DNA of 64,000 bases, from positions 33,733,632 to 33,797,631 of the forward strand of contig CM028377.1 in the NCBI GenBank assembly GCA_013146195.2, in the 5' to 3' direction. The position numbers and the translations under genes were made by a program. The notes under the pieces are model-generated. The model saw nothing but the letters and a program-made list of their open reading frames with translations. It did no database searches and was not told the origin of the DNA. The DNA comes from Codonopsis lanceolata (lineage: Eukaryota; Streptophyta; Magnoliopsida; Asterales; Campanulaceae). Positions 45,809 to 57,857 of the stretch are shown one piece after another (position 1 is the stretch's first letter; every line of letters begins with the position of its first letter).

Positions 45809-48800
45809 ATGTCTAGCGAGGGCACTGTATCTGAGATTGAAGGTCAAAGTTACGACCACGGAGCACCAAGAGAAGATCCACCATCTTCACATTCGAGCTC
45901 TGAAGAAAACGAGCAAGAAGAGGCCACACTAATCCCTCGTCGTCGAAGGTCCTTACAATCAGGCGAGCAGGAAGTAAACAGTTGTGGGTCCCAATGGGCA
46001 CAATAATAAGCTAGAAGTGGGGGGGGGGTTGAATAGCTTATTAAACACTTAAAAACTTTTAAGTAAATACTTGAAAGATACTTGCAATCTATAGAAAAGA
46101 TTCAAGTAGTGGAAGACCTTCAAGGAATTTGTTCCAGGTCTGCCAATAAGGACTACCGGTAGACCTTTTACAGTTTACTTAAGTTCTGCTATAAATGGAT
46201 AAATATAAACAATGAAACTAAGCAGTTCAATAATCAGCCAAACAGTAGGAAATAACACAAGTATTTTGGGATGATTCACACTATAATGAGTGCTACGTCC
46301 ACCACCAAGGCAGTCAACCTTGGATTTAAATTGTGCACTATGTATTCCACTTAGATCAATTACAAAGAATATCCCTAATGGATCGTGTACAAAATATTGA
46401 CTTGTGTTTGGTGTCTAGGGAATTAAATATCTGTAAATACAAGATATTTAATTAGATGCGAAAATATAGTTAATGAATGTAAACAACAAGAAGATAAAAC
46501 AATAAGTGTTGATGAGCGACTTCTTGTTGTTGGCGACGAGGACTTCTAGATCTGTTGAGGATCTATTGAATGCACTGAGCTGAAAGACTTGGAGTTATGA
46601 AGTTTCAGAGCAATCCTTTAAGTGTTCGATTGATTCTGTACAGTTGTATCTAGTTCCAGTCTTCAATGGCAGCATTTATAGCAGGTGCACTTCAAAAGAT
46701 CCGTTGGAGGAGACGAAGACTTCAACAACTCTTTTTATCAATGCATTAAATGCATGAGGCTGTCAGTCAAGGATTTTCGTCTTCACAGATATCTAGAGCA
46801 GGTAATGATTTCTGAGATCTTCAAAAAGGTAGGCGATTTAGGTGTCAGATCTGAGAGTTGTAGCGAGAAGTAGGAGGCGATGCTTTTCACGCTTTGTTCG
46901 GGGACGAAAAGTCTTCATGCTTTTCGGAAAAGGTTGCTTTTGGCGGCTTGACATGTCAGGAAATGCCTTGGATTAATTCAATTAACACTTTAGGATAAGT
47001 TTGAATTAATCCAATCAATCTTTGCTGGGTAGGACACGTCATAGAAGATTAGGTGGACACGAAGTCTACCGATTGAGAGCTGAGAGCAGGTCTTCCGTTT
47101 TAAGCATATAGAGAGGTCTTCCGCTGAACCTGAAAATTCCTACAAAAAAAACTATACAAGGCAAAGTTCTATACACAGTTGCCACGCTAATCGATACGCA
47201 GCCCGATTAGCCACTGAAGTATAAAACTAATGTAATGTACTGAACATATATAAATCTAACACAAGAATCAACAACAGTAGTTCCCAAAACCCTTCTGAGA
47301 CTATGGGAGCAGAAAATCCTCCCCGTTTAAACAGTCAACTACCTGGGCCAAGTCAAAATTCATCCACTCCCATCACCCCATACACCCCCTCCTCGATCAA
47401 ATGGGACGACTTAAATTCCGAAGAGGAAATTAGCACCTGGTTTTATTCTTTAGGAATTGATCCCCAACATTACCGAGTCCGCGCCTTTGATTTGGACATT
47501 GACAAGGAGGGTCATAACTTCCAAGGGGACAAGATGGTATTTTATTTTGACTTCTTTCAGGTCGGGCTTCGCCTCCCCCTCGACCCATTTGTCGTAGAAT
47601 TCCTGAACGACTCCAACACTCTTCCTTGCGACTTAACCCTTACCACCGTTAGGTTCTTAGTATCCTTTACAGTAGCCTGTCGGTTGCTCGGGTTTGAGCC
47701 CGACATGACCTTGTTTCGAAAATTCTTTCTCCTCTCTTTAGATAAAAAATCTGGGCGCATTTCAAGTCGCTCGAACCCCAACTACTTCAAACTCCTTAAC
47801 GACAGCCCAAACAAGGTGGATGGATGGGACAGCAAGGCTTTACTGGTCGAGTCGAGCATTGGCTGGCCTTTTGCTCCCTACCTCAGCGACTATGGACTCC
47901 CCGACCATGATAAAAATGCCTACCGAAATGGTGAACCCAGAATAGCCCGAGCTTTCAGAACGTTGCTCAAAGTAAAAGAGGGAGATGGACGAGCTTGTCA
48001 AGATTTTGTGCTCGACTGGCGAGTTCTCACCTCCGACCTCGCCCTTCTCCGTCGAGCTGGAATTTCCAACTTGCCCATGGTAGGCATTGAACCTCGGGTT
48101 GTTATTGACCCTGAAATTCCTCACCCATACTGGGGTCTATGTCACGGAAAGAAGTTCCCAAATGAATGCGAAGAATGTGCTCGAACTGGAGCTCTCTGCA
48201 GACCTTCTTTCTCGCTGACCGGTTAACACTTCAACTGCATCCTTTCTTCCTTTTAATAACCTTGCAAATCTATGTTTTCTTCTCTTTAACGCTCTTTTTA
48301 TCTTGTGCAGACATGAGGCAATTAACCGACGTTAGCAAATTTATGCAAGCTGCCAAGAAGAGCTCAAACAAGCGAGCTAAACATCTTTCAACCCAACCTG
48401 CGGTCAATCTTCCCACCGTCCCAGTTAGCACCACTAGCCGAGGAACTAAGCGCCAACAACCGGAACCTAGCCAGCCTACCACAACGGATATCCCAACTTC
48501 CACTACACAAAGGGTTGACCCAGCCCCTTCACCTGTCATTATCATAGAACCAAGTGAAAGCCCGAGAAAGACAAGACGCCGAGCAGAAAAAGTTGTGGTC
48601 GAAGAAGACATCCCATCCTGGCAAAAGGAGAATTTCCTCATGCCCGACGATCAGCCAAAAGCTGCTCAATATAAACAAGCGAAGTGGATTTCAGGCCACT
48701 GCTGGCCTTGGATTGATGAAACCACTCCATCACAGCGGAGTCCAAAAGAAGTATGTTGATCAAGCGAGCTCTGTCCTGATCGGCGAAATGGGTATGTGTA

Positions 48801-49708
48801 TGACCGAGGTAATGCTTTCTTCCTACAGCCTTATTTTTCTTGCATTCTCTCTCTCTTAAGCAACGTCTTTTCTTACAGATTGCCAACAAATCGATTTTGA
48901 TGTATGAATGCCTGGTAACCAACCTCACCACCAATGCCACTCTCACCACTGAGAAGAATCAACTGGAGGAGAAGATCAACTCCATCCGAGCTGAACTCAA
49001 GAGTACCGAGGAATCCCTCACAAGCAAGGTGACTGAGCTCTCCCAACTCGAGGCCGAGAAGAAAACTCTGGAGTCCCAGCTAAACCTCTCCAAAAAGTCT
49101 GAGGAAACAGCCCTGAACAATATAACCGGGGTACGCAAAGAGCTTCGTTCTTGCCAGAGTGACTTGGAGGCTGCCAACGCCATGGTTGCTGATCTCGAGA
49201 AGAAATTGATGGAGACCGAATCTTTAACGAGCGAAGAGCAAAAACAAAAATCATCGAGGACTACAAGAATTCTGACAACTTCGGGAGTTGCGTGGAAGGC
49301 GAAGCATATCCGTTCTTCCTGCAAGGTATGAACTATATCTTAAGACATATTTCTTGCAGCGGACTGGAGATCCGACCTGAGCAGCTCGCGGAGTGGGGGG
49401 CCAATCCACTATTCCATTAGTCTACCCGATCGGGCCATGCCCTCGTACCATTCACTGAGGACGAGCTAGAATCCTTAGTTGAAGCTGATGCAAAGAAGGG
49501 CCTGCCACCGTGGAATCCCCCTCCTGTCGCCAATCCCACCGTAACCGAGCTAATGACTCAGATCTAGGGGTCCCAAGCTCCCCCCTCAACGGATGATAAT
49601 GGTCCCGACCAAGCTGAGGACGAAGTAACCATCCTAGAAGCCGCTACCGAAGAAACCAACGAACCAACTCCAACAACTAACAATAACAACGTTGCTCCAA
49701 GTGCTTGA
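45809..49708 (+). pseudogene. Tat-type ORF1 with Transposase_28-like domain and coiled coil
   Basis: An ATG at 45809 opens MSSEGTVSEIEGQ and an acidic/serine-rich head. After the copia solo LTR (45983-47273) the frame resumes exactly (VNS-SSQNPSET). The domain core is FQVGLRLPLDPFVVEFLND (about 47558-47614), then FLVSFTVACRLLGF, like the putative gypsy-type Transposase_28 family. Introns at 48222-48310 and 48809-48878 have good GT-AG ends. The third exon encodes a long coiled coil (about 48945-49230: EEKINSIRAELKSTEESL and on). Then, after a one-base loss in an A run near 49240, come FGSCVEGEAYPFFLQGM and an acidic tail ending TGA at 49706-49708. Other breaks lie near 48760 and 49420. Such ORF1 proteins accompany Tat elements; their role is unknown. 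Confidence 0.75.
45983..47273 (-). repeat. Ty1/copia solo LTR (1291 bp) inside ORF1
   Basis: It starts TGTGGGTCCCAATGGGC and ends AGAATCAACA on the + strand; it is the reverse complement relative of 21953-23215. Perfect 5-bp duplications ACAGT flank it (45978-45982 and 47274-47278). Removing it with one ACAGT restores the ORF1 frame. Confidence 0.93.
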
Positions 49709-49908
49709 AACCCTAGTTCTGGCCTGCGTGCCTTTCTGGCCTCCGTGCCTTGATCCCACAAACAATTTATTTCATGTCTGTAATATTCTGTTACTTGCTT
49801 CACTTGTTGATTGAATGCTTCCATTTCCTTGTTTTAGCTTTGACCTATTTAACTCTTCTTTCGAGCAAAACTTCTTTTGCCAATAAAAAATCACTACACC
49901 ATCCCTAT

Positions 49909-50128
49909 TCGAACACCAACTCTTTTCATGTGCATAAAGCCCTTTATGCCCAGAAAAGAGAATAATCGAATACACAGGGAAAACCATTATCTCGAACACC
50001 AACTCTTCTCGCGAGCATAGACAATTTATGCTCGCAAGAGATAATAATCGAGATAGAAAAGGCAACTCGAACATCAACCCTTTAGGCGAGCAAGAACAAT
50101 CCCATGCTCGTCAAAGGAAGTAATCGAG
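49909..50128 (+). repeat. Three tandem hairpin units of about 62 nt
   Basis: The units lie at 49909-49970, 49991-50052 and 50065-50128. Each opens TCGAACAYCAAC and closes TAATCGA. Each folds on itself with an outer stem (TATTCGA/TCGAATA, ATCTCGA/TCGAGAT, CTCGA/TCGAG) and an inner stem (GCATAAAG/CTTTATGC, GCGAGCATA/TATGCTCGC, CGAGCA/TGCTCG). Bases differ between units while pairing is kept. They lie right after the ORF1 stop region, in the same transcript direction. Confidence 0.75.
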
Positions 50129-50144
50129 AAAGCAATAAAAGCAA

Positions 50145-50271
50145 CTCGAAGACCATCTTCCAAATATAAAGTTGAAAGGATAATCGAGTTTCACCATTAT
50201 TCGACGGGGTGAATAATAATGGTGAAACTCGATTATCCTTTCAACTTTACTATTTGGAAGATGTCTTCGAG
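50145..50271 (+). repeat. Fourth, longer hairpin (arms about 58-61 nt)
   Basis: The left arm 50145-50202 and right arm 50211-50271 are near-perfect complements (GTTGAAAGGATAATCGAG against CTCGATTATCCTTTCAAC) around the loop GACGGGGT. The outer ends are again CTCGA and TCGAG. Confidence 0.85.
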
Positions 50272-50748
50272 ACAACAGCTGCTCACCGATGCTTCCTCGA
50301 CCAGCTTTCGGCGATAGCGTGGGTTCTAACTGCTGCTAAAGGTGATGTTCGAGATGCCTCGATTATTATGAGGCATAAATTGTCTGTGCTCACAGAATAA
50401 TTGGTGTAGGATAATTGTCCTGGCTCAATATCTCGACCATTCTTTTACGGCATAAAGCACAGACAGAGGAGGATGTTGAACAAGACTGCTCGCGAGGTCA
50501 AAAGCTAAAACAGAAATGGAAGCGACAACACAAGTGGCTGAAATACGGCTGAAATTGTTTGTGGATCGCTGCGAGCTGCAGGGTTTCAAGCCTGGCAGCT
50601 GTTATTCATGACCAGTTGACAGGCCAATTGGTTTTCTTCGGTGGCACTTCTAGATATTACTGAGGTCACTGCAGCGGTCGGGCCATCGATTGAGAAAGCT
50701 GAACAGTCTGATGCGTGCTTCGATTCTGAGTGTACGAAGGATTCCCGC
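50272..50748 (+). other. Continuation of the hairpin-rich 3' region
   Basis: Two more inverted pairs: ATGCCTC/GAGGCAT (50354-50376) and GTCTGTGCT/AGCACAGAC (about 50381-50463). No coding frame is supported. Sequence ends at the gap. Confidence 0.55.
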
Positions 50749-50848
50749 NNNNNNNNNNNNNNNNNNNNNNNNNNNNNNNNNNNNNNNNNNNNNNNNNNNN
50801 NNNNNNNNNNNNNNNNNNNNNNNNNNNNNNNNNNNNNNNNNNNNNNNN
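50749..50848. other. Assembly gap (100 N)
   Basis: Exactly 100 N, the same size as the first gap; contig adjacency is not supported by sequence. Confidence 0.97.
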
Positions 50849-51443
50849 AAGCCGACTCACGAGGCCAGTCCCTTCAACCCCGGCAATGTGATCGACTAAG
50901 CCATTAGCCCAAAATGCACAGAGGGCAACTACCCTAAAATGCAAAGTAGTCTTAACCTTAGTCATGGTCAGGTGGTAGGTGGTTGAGACCAATCAAACTC
51001 GCTGTCAACCCAAGATCGCACTCCACCCCTCGCTTCTTGTTAGGTCGCTGATGCTCAACAAAATCACAAGATTATTCACAGTCTCAAGGTTGTTCTCAAC
51101 ACAATTCTCAGGTTGTTCTCAATCACAGTTATTCTCACATCACAAGTTCACAATTCTCAATATAGGCTTCAATGACTTATAAAGTAAAGTCATTGTTACC
51201 TCAAATGAAACTACTTACAATTTCCACAATCTAATTGTTCTCAATTTCCCATAATCACATAATTACAAAAGGATACCATGGCTTATAAAGTAAAGCCATT
51301 GTTACCTTTCATAGTCTTCAATGATATTCATAAAAGTTGATCAAAGCCATTAATTTCACATGCATATCATTATCACATAGAATATCACAAACATCCTAAA
51401 TTACTTCTAACAAGCACAACTTATGGATATGACCATCTATAAG

Positions 51444-52582
51444 CAATGTCCTAAGAAATTGTTAGGCCACTAGGCGGATACCTAGCGCTAGGTGGGGCCT
51501 AGAATTAAATCATAATTACCCTTCTTTTGATAATATTTATTAATATTATAAACTTAAACCTTTAAATGTATTCATAAAAAATAGTATCAAATATTTTTGA
51601 AACAAAAAATCAATACTTAATACTCAATAGCTCAATATTATACCTAGTTAATGCTTAATAAGATAATAACTTAATACTATCAATTATTAAATCTTATATG
51701 AAATGTTAATAGAAATATACATTTAACCCACTTATATATGAGTCCGGATCCTCTATTCCAAAATTGTATTCCATCTCCTATTCCACGTCGGATTCTTGCC
51801 ACGTGTCAATCGAGAATTCTTCACAAAAAAAACATTGAGCTAGAATTCACCGATTTTTATTGTTATGGAAACACTCTCAACTTAGTAATTAATTTTGTTT
51901 ATTTTCGATTGACACCTGTCAAGAATCTCATGGTGGAATAGGAGATGAAATACAATTTTGGAATAGAGGATCCGGACTCCTTATATATGCAGAGACAATT
52001 GTAGCACATGTCACATGGGTCACCCCCAAAATCAGGACAAACTTTCTCAATACCATCATTCCACAGTTTATAGTCTGTAGACTGTACCCACTATCCAGTA
52101 CTTTCCTTCCCCATCCCCTCTGTAATCTTCGACAATTTATCTCAATCTTTCTCTCTTTAATACACTTTACAATTTCCATTTTTTCTCTACCTCTCGGTCC
52201 TCTCCCATCCTCGAAATCAAAGATACGACAGTCGATACATCTACCAGAAATGGCTCCATTTGGAACGATCCAACAACACGTCACTCACCCTATGCGGCAC
52301 TACAGGGGATGTCTAACATATCCTTACCTCTTTCCCCTCCGTCACCACCCTGGACCTCTCTCCCCTCGAGGTCACCCACTTCTCAAACACATCTTGACCG
52401 TTGCGTCCCCACCTGTTACTTCCCTCACCGTTTACTCAATGCTTTTTAAGTCGGCATCTAGAGTGACTAGTCGGCGACTAAGACGCCTAATCGTCGATTT
52501 TTTTCTCCGATTTGGTATAAATCGTGGTGGGGGGTTGGCACCTAACGACTAGACGGCGCCTAGGTCGCGATTTAGAACACTG
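51444..52582. mobile_element. Non-autonomous hAT element (1139 bp)
   Basis: The ends are CAATGTCCTAAGAA on the left and, on the other strand, CAGTGTTCTAAATCGC on the right, the CAGTGTT-type hAT terminus. 8-bp duplications TCTATAAG flank it (51436-51443 and 52583-52590), the hAT length. Subterminal TAGGCG/CGCCTA words are repeated at both ends. There is no transposase. A short frame from 52250 (MAPFGTIQQH) has no recognisable homology. Confidence 0.82.
51740..51979. mobile_element. Mutator-type MITE (240 bp) nested in the hAT element
   Basis: The inverted ends GAGTCCGGATCCTCTATTCC match on both strands, and the similarity extends about 50 bp (through CCAAAATTGTATT and CTCCTATTCCAC). Target duplications CTTATATAT flank it (51731-51739, 51980-51988), 9 bp as in Mutator-type elements. 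Confidence 0.92.
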
Positions 52583-53400
52583 TCTATAAGTAAGAATTCC
52601 ACTACAATAACTACTCACAGTGTTCCATGTTGTTCAAGTAAAATTCTCAATATAATTCCTCACACGATCAAGTATTCACATAGAAATATCAATTTATTCT
52701 CAAGGATAGATTACCACATATGAATTCTCAATATACCAACATTACTATAATCATTGTAGATAACTCACAACATATCCCATACTGCTCATGATTTATTAAA
52801 TCAAGACCATCCCCGGATTCCACGTAATTCGGCTACACTATATGTCATTTAAATTATGTAAGTGTTACCTTAAGATTACCATCAAAAGTCTATAAAGTCC
52901 AAATGTCAAATAGGGTACATATCAACAATACTCAAGTCTTCACAATCAAGGCTAACACTTCTCAAGTATCACATGATACAAACACAATGTTCATAAGTGT
53001 ATTAGCAATCCTAGATCGACTCTGTTGAGTCTTGTTCCACACTTCACTTGTTAGGTCATTAATGATATAACCCATGAACTCTTACAATCCCAGTCTAATG
53101 GTGTGCGGATACCAACCAAACCAATTCAACCAAATCAAACCCATATTCAAGATTGTCTCAATTATCTCGAGACTAACTATTTAGCCTCTAACCATCGAGT
53201 GTCCCAAAGGGTACACTCTCAATAGTCCTGATAGCGGTTAATCACCCACATTTGTAATTAAACAATCTAATTCCATACGATTTAATATTTCATGGTTAAT
53301 ATCATATCGGGACTTCAATCGAAGTCCCTAAACATCAAGTATTCTAATGTAGTACTTATTTTGAAACAAACATGTTTTTAGTCATGATGAGTTGTATGTC

Positions 53401-54483
53401 GTTTTGTCTAAAGTTATAATCCAAAGGGCCTTCGAATTTTGTTATATGTTAGTGATATTTGTAATAGTCGTAAATGTTCAACAACAAATATTATTTATAA
53501 ATAAGTATTTCAAAATTTATAATAATTTTTTCAAATTGATGTGATTTTCTATATTTAATTTTACTGTTTATTTTGTTCGAATTAAAGTTTTTAATTGTAT
53601 ATTATTAATCTTTAATTGAGTATATGATTTTACATCCGTGCACAAATTGTGCAACGCATGGGAGCATCAGTAGTTATTACTAACAAACAAGGAAATTTTG
53701 TGATGGCTTGTATTGGTTAACTTTGATTATGTTGATTACTAGGTTGTTTAATTTCTCTCTTCTATATTGTTGATTGTATCATGCCAAAAATGTTTTGGAT
53801 GTGCCTCATTTTTCAATCATTGGAGGCTAATTATTTCAATGATTTTCGTTTCCTCGGTCAAGACTCAAGAGTAAGACCAAACTCCTAAAAGTTGCGCTCA
53901 TTATTTGTTGGTTAAGCATCGCTAGAAGAATATTTGCTAATTACTTGTAATTAAAATCAGATTCTTATAGTTGTCTCTTGATGTCTATTCTTATAGCTGG
54001 TTCTGGCACTGACTCTTGATTAAACGTTGTTTTCGATGTAGCTTGTATACAAAATTAGGAAACCAAGCTCAGTGGAATTGTAAAAATCTGTGATATGCAT
54101 ATGCATGCTGGAATTGTAATTTAATTAAACAGAAAAGCCACGATATTTTGAAGAAAAGCAAAAACTTAGAAAATATTGTCTTACATATTTTTTACGTGGC
54201 ACGAATCCCCTTAATCCGACCAGCCGTATGTTGGTGGGTTGAGTTGTGAAAGAGTGAAGCTTCATCTTATAAATTAATATCCGTAAGACAGTGTTGTAAT
54301 TGACATTAATTAACAAACTTTGGGGGAAAATCCTACAAACCCATTTGAACTATCAATTAAAATTTAGATTCCCACTTGCTGAATATTACCAATAATTGAT
54401 AGTTCGGAAGGAGCATTTGAAGCAAAAGCGAGTAATGAATTCCCGACTTGTCCATCGGAATAAGAATATTCGAGCCAGGAGAA
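53401..54483. other. AT-rich intergenic stretch, no gene seen
   Basis: No supported frame. Around 53636-53675 the sequence CCGTGCACAAATTGTGCAACGCATGGG contains a small palindrome (CACAAATTGTG) but no CTAG-type end, so I do not call a Helitron. Confidence 0.4.
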
Positions 54484-55108
54484 CTAAAACGATACTATCA
54501 GTTTCTGAACCGTATCAAACTCGTTTAAATCATAACATGTATCGAAAAGCGATATCGAAGAAGAAGCACGATGGAGGCCAGTAGTTTGCACGGTAAAGAC
54601 ATCCCGAAATGGAATGTAACTTGCTTGACGAAATTGAGTCACAATTGTCTTCGTGTCCATAATCACGCCTCTATTACCAAACTCGTCTAGACGGAAAATG
54701 GATTCGATTTTGGGAATCTGGCTATCTCCCACTCTGACACCCAATAGTCCAACGTAGTAAACACTTGGTGCTTTAATGTTTCGCACAAGTGGGATTGACA
54801 AAGCACCCAACGGGAAGTCCTTGTGTCCAAAAACAAAGAAACCTAAGCCAGCGGTGCCGCAACTAACTAGACAATACGTGATCGAACCATCAATTTGCCC
54901 AAAGAATTGACCCACTAGTGACATGGATCCCCCTCTGATACCCAACACCCAGCAGCTCCAAAAAAAATTCCACGGTCACAGTGCCTGTTCCTGATTGCTA
55001 TGTTTCAAACCAAAATGCTACCAAATGTTAGAGTCTCAAAGGCCAGGATTCCTATAGGGTAGGACTTGTCATTCTAAGAGACTTTGTAAATGCACCGACC
55101 TGCATAAC
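54484..55108 (-). pseudogene. Aspartic protease (A1, guard-cell ASPG-like) pseudogene
   Basis: Reading leftward from 55108: YAGRCIYKVS, then FETLTFGSILV and a broken segment, then an open frame (54948 to 54484) with GGSMSLVGQFFGQIDGSITY, APSVYYVGLLGVRVG, GVIMDTKTIVTQF and SLFDTCYDLNEFD. The blocks follow the order of plant nepenthesin-like proteases of the ASPG2 type. The second active-site triad, DTG, is DTK here, and the N-terminal half with the first catalytic aspartate is missing because an LTR begins at 55109. A stop interrupts the frame after KVS. It cannot encode an active enzyme. Confidence 0.8.
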
Positions 55109-56598
55109 TGGCGGGTGTCAAACCGTCAAAATTAATTTTTCCTATTTTCCCAAATAACGAGTATAGGGTAGTAGGGATCGTATCCACAGGGAACGTCGAA
55201 TTTATATCCTTAAGAATTTATTTAGTAACCAAAACCGAGATTTTTGCTTAACTAACTAACTAAACTCAAATGAAGAAAAATAGGAATTTTTGTAAACTTA
55301 AAGAAAGCAAACAATAATTAAATTAAATTCAAAGTTGATAAAGGTCCATTAATGAACCGAAGCAATTCCAAAAATTAGCTACTATCATTGATTCCAACCC
55401 GACTCAATTGAACGCAAATAAACCAGGTTATAGTTGTTGACAAACGCCTAACACCCAATTTCTCCTTACGGATTCGATAATTAGGAGAAGCTCGCTAATT
55501 ATACTCTAATCAAAAGACAACCCTCGAAACGCTCGAAAGATTTAATGTTTTGAAAGCTTTAAGATAAGAGAAACCCGGTTCTAGACAACGATATTAAAGT
55601 AATATCATTTAACCTAGATTAATCATCCTCGCAACACGGACCGAATATGCTTGTGATGCCTAAACGGTGTGTCACTTGCTACTCCGTTAGAACCCGAAGA
55701 CAATTACGGATCAACGGTTCTTAACTAGCAATGGATTAAAATGCCTAACCAAAATCTGGGCCCTAGAAATTAATTAAACATACTAATCCTAAGTTACAAT
55801 TCCTTTGCAACAAGAAAAATAGAGAATGACTAAATACTTGCCCCAATTTGAGACTTTGAACAATACAAGACGTATACTAAGGATCTCACAGTAGCAATTT
55901 CTGAAAAAAATACTACAGATTCATTAACTGGAATAAAAGTTTTTAGCCACAAAACATGACTAAAATTTACTTACAAATTGAAAAGAGAAACAACTTCACA
56001 AGTGATGAAAGGAAGAAATTAACTCGCCCTATTGATCTATAAACCCAAATCGATGTATTACATGAGTGAGGGTGAGTGAGTGAAAGAGTGAGAGAGGGAG
56101 AGAGAGTGCGTGTGGTGTGGATCCTGTCTCCTTTGAGAGATCTCCCCTTCCTTTATAGCTATCTCCTCCTAACCGCTCCAGCCATTTCCCCAAAAATAGA
56201 AGACACGATCCCTTGATTCCTCATCCATAAACAGAGCAGTTGAGGACCAAGTCTTTTCCCAACATTTACAATGTGTTTGGGAAAAGAAACTAATAAATAA
56301 AAGATATTTTTATTTACGTAACTGCCAAAAATGATCAATGTCCGAAATACCCTCTTCTAACTCCTTCGCCTCGTAACAGACGCACTCTTTTTTTTCGCTA
56401 CAAGATTTTCGGGTTAGCAAATGCCCATTCGGTACTTGACTTTTTCTCAAAATCTGCCTTTGCTTCTTCTTTTCTTCCATCCAGCTTCCTTAAGACCTGT
56501 GAACACCAATGATGCAGAATACCCGTGAAAGTACAACATTTTCCTTAAAATCATAGTGCAAAATCACAATAAATGTTGTACTTTATTTAAAGCTATCA
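55109..56598 (-). repeat. 3' LTR of element D (1490 bp, - strand element)
   Basis: On the + strand it runs TGGCGGGTGTCAAACCG.. to ..AAAGCTATCA and aligns with 60207-61688. It contains the GTGAGTGAGTGAAAGAGTG-type repeats and a CTTTATAGC box near 56152. Confidence 0.85.
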
Positions 56599-57805
56599 AA
56601 ATTCCCCCACACTTGAACCATGCTTGTCCTCAAGCATTTGGACCTTTCCTGAACATGCTTTTAACAAACCAACCAACCCAGAAAAAATTGATTCACATTG
56701 TTTCAAAACTTGGTATTTAATATGCATTCTCATTTTCAAGATCAAAAATCAAACCAAGTAACTAGCATCCTATAATTTCTCCAAATTAAGATAACTCGCA
56801 TGCACCCAAACTTTTTCACAACTTCTAATTATGCAAATCTCAACTGTTCTCACGGATATCGCTCAAAGCACACAATTGTTTGAACAAGGGCCGTGTATCA
56901 TGAAACACTCAACTCACACAACAGAGTGACATTATCATATGCTTGCAACTTGATCAAATCTCCATCACTAAAAATGAGTTCATATGCACCAATCAAAAGG
57001 ACTTTTAAAGGGTCAGAACGGGCTAAGGGTGTAAAGGTAGGATAAAGGGAATAAAGAGGGTTAAAATGTCAAGAATATGCACAAAAACTACACATCATTA
57101 CCAACTCTACAGCGACATAAAGCACCGACTACAAGCAACTAGTGTTCAACTATAACGGATCTGATGAACTGAATACACTTTGATAATTCATGCTCATCTG
57201 CCTTGTAAAGTACTGTTACCTTTTCTGGAAAAGCAGCAGCTCACTGAAACCAATATATATTTTTTTTCTTTCTTCTTTTTTTTTTTCTTTTTTTTTTTTC
57301 TGAACTGCTGCTAACTTGTATTTCCTGCTTCTTAAGACTCAACTTCTGACTTACAAAATATGCTTAATACCAACAATTATCCATCACTTGCTGCTCTGAA
57401 TTCATACAAGCTGAGAGTCTATATTTCACATGGTCTTCGTGCAATTCTTGACATGGGATAAAGCAAAATGAGGGTCAAAAAGAAAGGCTACAGGTTAGAT
57501 TTTATAAGGTTAAAACAAAGAAAATGGGCAAGGCTCAAAAAGGGTTAACTAGGGGAAAACATGATGTGGGTAGGGTAGAAAGAGAGCCAAAACATGGTTA
57601 TTCCTAAGTGCCTTAATCCTATTGGTGCAATGACTCAATACGTGACCTCGACATGTATACAAGATGCAAGTTCTAAAATGTTCATCTGTTTGTGAGAATC
57701 ACACAAAGAATGACTGAGAGCAAAGTATATGAAATGCTCCAATTAGGCTCAAAAGCTCACTTGAAAGGCTAACAGTTGAAACTTGCAATTTTATCAGTTG
57801 AATGA

Positions 57806-57857
<52 letters not shown>

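Larger units (their letters stand above)
50849..53400 (-). repeat. Probable reverse-oriented LTR sequence (Tekay-like), interrupted
   Basis: The sequence is non-coding with repeated TTCTCAA/CACAA words and a GACTCTGTTGAGTC block (about 53018) that, on the other strand, resembles the GACTCAACGGAGTC block of LTRs A and B. A duplicated ACTTATAAAGTAAAG..CATTGTTACC block lies at 51174-51204 and 51276-51306. Boundaries were not found; the hAT element 51444-52582 is inserted in it. Confidence 0.35.

Noticed and set aside
47557..49324. Long - strand frames opposite ORF1
   Set aside because: They mirror ORF1 exons; the + strand has domain motifs, splice sites and coiled-coil periodicity.
52250..52552. 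100-codon frame in the hAT element
   Set aside because: No recognisable domain; part of it is the repeated subterminal sequence of the element. It could be captured sequence, but there is no support.
53630..53680. Possible Helitron 3' end (CCGTGCAC..GCATGGG palindrome-like)
   Set aside because: No CTAG-type terminus, no A|T insertion context and no 5' TC end could be paired with it.
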